Origin: Roseivirga sp.
Lineage (GTDB): Bacteria; Bacteroidota; Bacteroidia; Cytophagales; Cyclobacteriaceae
NCBI GenBank assembly: GCA_021404565.1
Contig: JAAWWF010000001.1
Span: 248,001 to 312,000 of the forward strand
Reading direction: 5' to 3'
DNA: 64,000 bases
Below, piece by piece: positions 59,573 to 64,000 of this stretch. The notes beneath the pieces are model-generated. The model did no database searches, was not told the DNA's origin, and worked only from the letters and a program-made list of their open reading frames with translations. The position numbers were made by a program, and so were the translations under genes. Every line of letters starts with the position of its first letter. Position 1 is the first letter of the stretch.

Positions 59573-62476
59573 CTATTTATCTTTTTTCACCAGCTTTTTA
59601 AGCTCCTGATTCTCTTCTTCCAGTTTTTTAAGCTTCTTATCCATCTCAATCATATATAGGGTAAGCTCTTCTACCTTTTTCAGCAGTGTAGCATCCATAT
59701 TGCCAAGATCAATTCCATTGGCTTCCACCTCTTTCGCGGACGGTACTTCAGGCAGGTGCTTATTATCTTTTACAAATGCTTCCACCTCGCTTAGTGGTCT
59801 GAGTTTAAACTCCGGCTCAAAGACATAGTCTGGCCAGCCTCCCTGAGGAGTAGTAGAAACTCTTACTTTGGTTGATTCAATTTTACCCTGGAAGAGTGCA
59901 TTACCATCTACTTCAAGTTTTGCTGTAGGGGTTACCGTACCAATACCTACGTCTCCCTGATCTGATATATACATTCTGGCCGTACTTGCCGTAAAAAGCT
60001 TGATCCCTCCGTATCCGGAGAGTCTTGCTTCTGCCGATCCAGGCACACTGTACCAACCCAGGGTATAGTGACCAACATCATCTCCCGCATAAGTGAATGT
60101 ATCTCCTCCAGGACTATAGCCCATGGACTTATTCAGCGGGACGTAAATATCTCCATTGACGTGAAGCTTGGAAGCGGCCGTTGCGGTTCCTATCGCCACA
60201 TTCCCTGTCTGAAATGATATATCTGAGGCACTAGCCGCCCAAGGTGATGATGAAACGGAAGCTAGTAAAGGTGAACCATCTGCCAGCAGATACTCAGTTG
60301 CCGCTATTTTACCTCCTACAGTAAGGGCGGAGTTAGCTTCCAGGTTTGTGGTATTAATTCCTATTTTACCCTCCTGAGTGATTTCCATAGCATTAACACC
60401 TGTGCCCCAGTTGTCTCCTGAAGTGGTACCATCTACCATAAACCTCATACCTTTATTAAACCCAGCCTGAAGTTGAAAGGCTCCACCGTTTGTCGTTGGA
60501 GTTATTCCAAACATAGCACCATTCGTGTTGTCTCTTATAGTGATGTATTGATCTTCGTAAGCACTATTTCCAAACTGGGCCACATTCCCATTACCTCTCA
60601 CATCCAGGTTGGTCTCAGGGTTGTCAGTACCAATCCCTACTTCGCCATCCTTTGAAATTCTCATTGCCTCAAAACTGTCATCAGCCCATGCTCCAGATGA
60701 CTTAACTCTAAAAGCCAGGCCCTGAACATCATTATCATTTGCCTCCTGAATAGCCTGTATTTGAGGTCCGTTTAGTTTTCCAATCATGATCGAGCTGATC
60801 ACATCTCCATTTGCCGAACCCGCTCCCTGTACATGAAGATTAGCGTCCTCATCAATCACAGAACCAATACCTACTGTTCCTGAATTGAAGGTAATAGCGG
60901 AGGTTCCTGTAGTACCCCAGGGTGATGATGAAACGGAAGCTAGTAAAGGTGAGCCATCTGCCAGCAGATACTCAGTTGCCGCAATTTTACCTCCAACCGT
61001 TAGAGCAGAATTAGGTTCTAAGGTTGTGGCATTAATACCAACGCTGCCACCATTAATCGTCCTCAGCATCAGGTCTCCTCCCAAATAAGTATCCAATGCC
61101 ATAATTTCATTAGTAGCATCCCAGGCCAATCCTCCTTTAAGTTCGGAGACATTACTGGTGTTTTGCTCGTGGAAGCTGATGTAGGAGTTTTTTTGGTTCG
61201 CTGTTTCAAGAGAGAGTCCCCCGTGATCTGAAGAAAAAACGTGGAGCGTGTTTGTTGGAGAGGTCGTGTTAATCCCCACCTTACCATTGTCGAATTCACC
61301 ATAAATCAAGGCTGTTCTCTGGGAAATGCGCCTATTGGCAACATAAAGTCTCTCCGAATCACTAACCGCTCCAAGCCCTGCCTCATAACCTAGAAACACA
61401 TTGTAACTACCTGTGGAAGAATTATCACCAGCCGAGTTCATGCCAATGGCCACATTTCCAATTCCTTCGAGCCCTCTACCCGCCTTAGAGCCGATTCCCA
61501 CATTATACTGTCCACCTGTATTGTTATTACCAGCTTCGGTTCCTATAAATGTATTCATACCAACAGCGGAGTTATTGAGTCTACCTGCGTGGTAACCTAT
61601 TGCTACGTTCTTATGTGCCAAAGTACCTGAAGAACCTGCCCCATCTCCAATATAAACGTTTTGATCTCCGTTATTGGCAGCACCTGCACCACTTCCTATA
61701 TAGGCGTTTCTCGAGCCTGAAGTATTTCCATAGCCAGCTTGCCTGCCTATGAACATATTATACCCTCCCGTTAAATTAGAACCTCCGGAATTATAACCAA
61801 AAAAAGCATTGTAAGACCCTGTAGAATTAACACGCCCTGAATTCAGCCCAACAAAAGCATTTCTAATACCAGATATATTGTCACGACCAGAACCCGCTCC
61901 TATGAAAGTATTTGAACTCCCACTTGTATTAAATCTTCCCGCCTCTGACCCTAAAAAGGTATTAGCGTTGCCCGTGTTGGTACTAAGGCCAGAAAAAAAA
62001 CCGATAAAAGTATTTTGATTACCAGTGGAATTAGTCAAACCAGCATCCTTTCCAATAAAGGTATTATAATAGCCCGTGGTATTCGCTTGTCCGGTACGCA
62101 ATCCCAAAAAGGTATTATCTCCCGGAGAGGCAAGCAAGCGATTATTCCCAGTCCAAATACCAAAACCATTAGCTATGTTAATGTCACCATTTACAGTTAG
62201 TGGGGCTACAGGTGAAGTCGTATTAATACCAACCCAGCCCTGCTCCCCTATATGAAAAGGAGAACTCGTTCCCGTAAGGTTTCCAGTGAGGTAGCCTATC
62301 TGAAAGCCCGCAAGTCCGGAAACCAATTGCCATGTTTTATTATTTCCCGTATCTGTCATATCAAGCTTGGCATCACCCGACTTTTCAATTTCTACATTGT
62401 CTGTATGGACAATCTGTGCCTGAATAGTAGCAGAGGTAAAAGCACCGACAAGCATTACGAGGAGAATTCTTTTCAT
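59573..62476 (-). CDS. Large surface fibre/adhesin-like protein with 17-residue repeats
   Basis: 967 residues. Signal peptide 1-20 (MLVGAFTSATIQAQ). The head region at 121-370 is built of about fifteen 17-residue repeats of the form NTFIGxxAGxxNTTGxx, as in YadA-like and tail-fibre heads. The middle holds several GINTxxPxxxLxVxG units and a duplicated block starting ALTVGGKIAATEYLLADGSP. The C-terminus (FKLRPLSEVEAFVKDNKHLP, then LLKKVEELTLYMIEMDKKLK) is a coiled-coil tail found on many Bacteroidota surface proteins. It is probably trimeric and exported; adhesion is inferred. No secretion partner is adjacent. Confidence 0.78.
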   Translation of the reverse strand: MKRILLVMLVGAFTSATIQAQIVHTDNVEIEKSGDAKLDMTDTGNNKTWQLVSGLAGFQIGYLTGNLTGTSSPFHIGEQGWVGINTTSPVAPLTVNGDINIANGFGIWTGNNRLLASPGDNTFLGLRTGQANTTGYYNTFIGKDAGLTNSTGNQNTFIGFFSGLSTNTGNANTFLGSEAGRFNTSGSSNTFIGAGSGRDNISGIRNAFVGLNSGRVNSTGSYNAFFGYNSGGSNLTGGYNMFIGRQAGYGNTSGSRNAYIGSGAGAANNGDQNVYIGDGAGSSGTLAHKNVAIGYHAGRLNNSAVGMNTFIGTEAGNNNTGGQYNVGIGSKAGRGLEGIGNVAIGMNSAGDNSSTGSYNVFLGYEAGLGAVSDSERLYVANRRISQRTALIYGEFDNGKVGINTTSPTNTLHVFSSDHGGLSLETANQKNSYISFHEQNTSNVSELKGGLAWDATNEIMALDTYLGGDLMLRTINGGSVGINATTLEPNSALTVGGKIAATEYLLADGSPLLASVSSSPWGTTGTSAITFNSGTVGIGSVIDEDANLHVQGAGSANGDVISSIMIGKLNGPQIQAIQEANDNDVQGLAFRVKSSGAWADDSFEAMRISKDGEVGIGTDNPETNLDVRGNGNVAQFGNSAYEDQYITIRDNTNGAMFGITPTTNGGAFQLQAGFNKGMRFMVDGTTSGDNWGTGVNAMEITQEGKIGINTTNLEANSALTVGGKIAATEYLLADGSPLLASVSSSPWAASASDISFQTGNVAIGTATAASKLHVNGDIYVPLNKSMGYSPGGDTFTYAGDDVGHYTLGWYSVPGSAEARLSGYGGIKLFTASTARMYISDQGDVGIGTVTPTAKLEVDGNALFQGKIESTKVRVSTTPQGGWPDYVFEPEFKLRPLSEVEAFVKDNKHLPEVPSAKEVEANGIDLGNMDATLLKKVEELTLYMIEMDKKLKKLEEENQELKKLVKKDK
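60243..60360. repeat. Direct repeat, copy 2, inside the fibre gene
   Basis: About 118 bp closely matching 60921-61038. The first 60 bases are almost identical and the rest diverges gradually. It encodes the block ALTVGGKIAATEYLLADGSP with its flanks. Confidence 0.7.
60921..61038. repeat. Direct repeat, copy 1, inside the fibre gene
   Basis: Partner of 60243-60360, 678 bp away. The near-identity at DNA level points to a fairly recent duplication or gene conversion. Confidence 0.7.
61367..62116. repeat. 51-bp tandem protein-coding repeats in the fibre gene
   Basis: Repeat starts fall at residues 121, 138, 155, 172, 189, 206, 223, 240 and 257, exactly 17 residues (51 bp) apart, with slightly irregular copies to about 370. 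These are degenerate at DNA level and are a protein repeat, not a CRISPR array. Confidence 0.8.
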
Positions 62477-62675
62477 TAGTTAATATTGTTTGGATTCATA
62501 TGCTTAGTAGGCGGCTGGTAGTAAAAGTGAGCATGCAAATGCATTTATTTTTTGAAAAAATCTGCTCAGGAAATTATCTCTCTCTATATCGCCTTTGATT
62601 CCAGGCCAAGTTTAAACCACATGGCTATGTGAGTAGCGCTATGGGCGTTCTTCGGTTCTCTAATAAAACAGAACT

Positions 62676-63857
62676 ATGCGCACCCGACACATACACTATC
62701 TCCTTTTTATTCCTTTCATTTTTTGTGCCTGCGACAGCGGTGACGGAAACCCGGTACCTGCAGAATTGAGTGCCCCGAAAGCCACTATTACCCTTGTTGA
62801 TGACCCCTTCAATAATGGCGATGGCTCGGACCTGCTGGTCGCTTTTAACAAAGGTTCTGACGAAACCCTGATTTCTGAATACCGGATCATGGTGGTCAAA
62901 AATGAGAATGCCGGTTCTTTTAACCTCACCAGTGCTGAGGCGCTTCCTGATAGCCGGTATGTAGCCGTCACCCCCAACGGCAACGATCAGGAGGTGAGCC
63001 TCAGTGCCAATCTGATGGACGCGGATGGAACAACCATCGCGGAAGGCAGACCCTATGTTGTTTTTATCTTATCAGTAGCCGATGGAGATCAGGCCACGCT
63101 CAATAGTCTTTCGACTGTTTCTTCTGCTATAGAACTGGCACAGCACGCTATCAAAATTACCTATATGGGTAATATGGGGTTTTTAATTTCCGATGGCAGT
63201 AAACAGGTAATTATTGACGGGCTCCATGGCAACCTTACGAGGTGGTACCAGGTACCTCAAACGGCTTTGAACAATCTTCAGTCGGGCAGAGCCCCTTTCG
63301 GACCCTCGGATATTGCTATGACTACGCATGCCCATAGTGATCATTATGCCATCCCGGCTATTAATACCTATCTCGCTTCAAATATCAATGGCCAGTATCT
63401 GGCACCTCCTCAGGCCAGAAGCGGTATAAACGGCAGTCGCGTTGCCAGCCTCAGCCCTGTCTTGCATACCAGCGAGGTATTTACTCATAATGACATCAGG
63501 GTTGAAGTGCTTCATGCCTACCATTTCGATCAGTTTGGTAATGATTTTTCAGGAGTCGAAAACTATATGTATGTGGTAGAAATAGGTGGACTCAAAGTAT
63601 TACATATGGGAGATGTACGCTATTCTGCGGCCAACCTTTCGCCCTTTAATCTGAAAGACAAGGGCATTGATGTGGTTATCATCCCCACCTTCAACACGTT
63701 GATAAGCATGGCTAACAATGATCTTATCAAAGATCAGATCGATCCAAAGCATATTATTGCCACCCACCTGCAATCAACCACAGCGGTTTCGACAGTTCAG
63801 CTGGCTTTTCCACAAGCTGATGTCTTTACACTTCCTTTGGGATTTAAAAGATATTAG
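62676..63857 (+). CDS. MBL-fold lipoprotein (metallo-beta-lactamase-like hydrolase)
   Basis: 393 residues. Lipobox FIFCAC (C18 or C20). An N-terminal fibronectin-like domain (about 30-155, ISEYRIMVVKNENAGSFNLT) is followed by a metallo-beta-lactamase domain at about 160-393: ITYMGNMGFLISDGSKQVII, then MTTHAHSDHYAIP (the HxHxDH zinc motif), LHAYHFDQFG, LKVLHMGDVRY (D) and a last histidine in IIATHLQS. It resembles UlaG/YtnP-like hydrolases with an Fn3-type module for surface anchoring. Substrate unknown. Confidence 0.85.
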   Translation: MRTRHIHYLLFIPFIFCACDSGDGNPVPAELSAPKATITLVDDPFNNGDGSDLLVAFNKGSDETLISEYRIMVVKNENAGSFNLTSAEALPDSRYVAVTPNGNDQEVSLSANLMDADGTTIAEGRPYVVFILSVADGDQATLNSLSTVSSAIELAQHAIKITYMGNMGFLISDGSKQVIIDGLHGNLTRWYQVPQTALNNLQSGRAPFGPSDIAMTTHAHSDHYAIPAINTYLASNINGQYLAPPQARSGINGSRVASLSPVLHTSEVFTHNDIRVEVLHAYHFDQFGNDFSGVENYMYVVEIGGLKVLHMGDVRYSAANLSPFNLKDKGIDVVIIPTFNTLISMANNDLIKDQIDPKHIIATHLQSTTAVSTVQLAFPQADVFTLPLGFKRY

Positions 63858-63862
63858 CGGAT

Positions 63863-64000
63863 TTAGTCTACACCATTTTCAGGAAACTTACCGGTCTTGG
63901 TACGGTAAAAGGCTCTGATGGTTTCAAAGTCTTCTTCGATATTACCAGATGGATAAATGGTGGGACCAATACCTGCCCTTTTTTCCTTGTAGTCTACAAA
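63863..64000 (-). CDS. 3' end of a gene, possibly a lysophospholipid acyltransferase-like protein
   Basis: The last 46 codons of a minus-strand frame, open at the right window edge, with a TAA at 63865-63863. The text KEKRAGIGPTIYPSGNIEED, then ETIRAFYRTKTGKFPENGVD, resembles the C-terminal tail of some Bacteroidota 1-acyl-glycerol-phosphate acyltransferases as I recall, but this is weak; most of the gene lies outside the window. Confidence 0.4.
   Translation of the reverse strand, partial: FVDYKEKRAGIGPTIYPSGNIEEDFETIRAFYRTKTGKFPENGVD

Noticed and set aside
61367-62116. CRISPR-like regular repeats
   Set aside because: The 51-bp unit is a degenerate coding repeat within one open frame, with no identical repeats or unique spacers.

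Overview
The window is a chromosomal segment of a Bacteroidota bacterium, most likely a marine or soil Cytophagales-type organism (inference). The signs are TAnnTTTG-type -7 promoter elements, weak Shine-Dalgarno sites, a TonB receptor paired with a DUF4249 lipoprotein, many short-lipobox lipoproteins, an NtrC-like regulator beside tandem MacB/FtsX-type permeases, and a surface fibre protein with a C-terminal domain widespread in Bacteroidota. No rRNA, tRNA, CRISPR array, phage or insertion sequence was seen.

Region 1 (1-25061). Nine paralogous, roughly 780-800-residue ABC permeases (called A to I here, left to right) lie on the minus strand. Spacing suggests four transcription units: I; H-G; F-E-D-C-B; and A, which runs off the left edge. 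Each unit start has a shared TTAA(C/G)TTTGGTA-like promoter block, and a short hairpin repeat sits at each unit boundary. No ATPase, adaptor or outer-membrane channel gene is present. Divergent from the array is a sigma-54-type response regulator overlapping a membrane sensor kinase. The 495-bp divergent spacer is full of perfect inverted repeats.

Region 2 (25062-49181). Mostly monocistronic metabolic, envelope and regulatory genes: an esterase, a GH2-like lipoprotein, an EthD-like protein followed by a decayed reading frame, a TPR protein with a DUF2723-like motif, a WYL regulator with GyrI-like and DUF1801 genes, two HExxH proteins, an amidohydrolase, a large FAD/Fe-S dehydrogenase coupled to a hemerythrin, a GntR-type regulator divergent from a TPR/HExxH lipoprotein with a perfect palindrome between them, a tandem pair of paralogous membrane proteins, a DUF3179 lipoprotein, and an ECF sigma factor with a probable membrane anti-sigma partner.

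Region 3 (49156-64000). An MpaB-like protein, a TolB-like propeller protein, then a two-gene cytoskeletal operon: a ParM-like actin homologue followed 3 bp later by a bactofilin, closed by an intrinsic terminator. The actin homologue appears circularly permuted: the phosphate-1 motif expected at the N-terminus is missing there and a good match is at the extreme C-terminus. This is the most unusual object in the window. It is followed by tyrS, a DoxX-like membrane protein, the TonB receptor/DUF4249 pair, a large repetitive surface fibre protein, an MBL-fold lipoprotein and the 3' end of another gene.

All identifications come from reading motifs and translations by eye; no database search or structure prediction was run.
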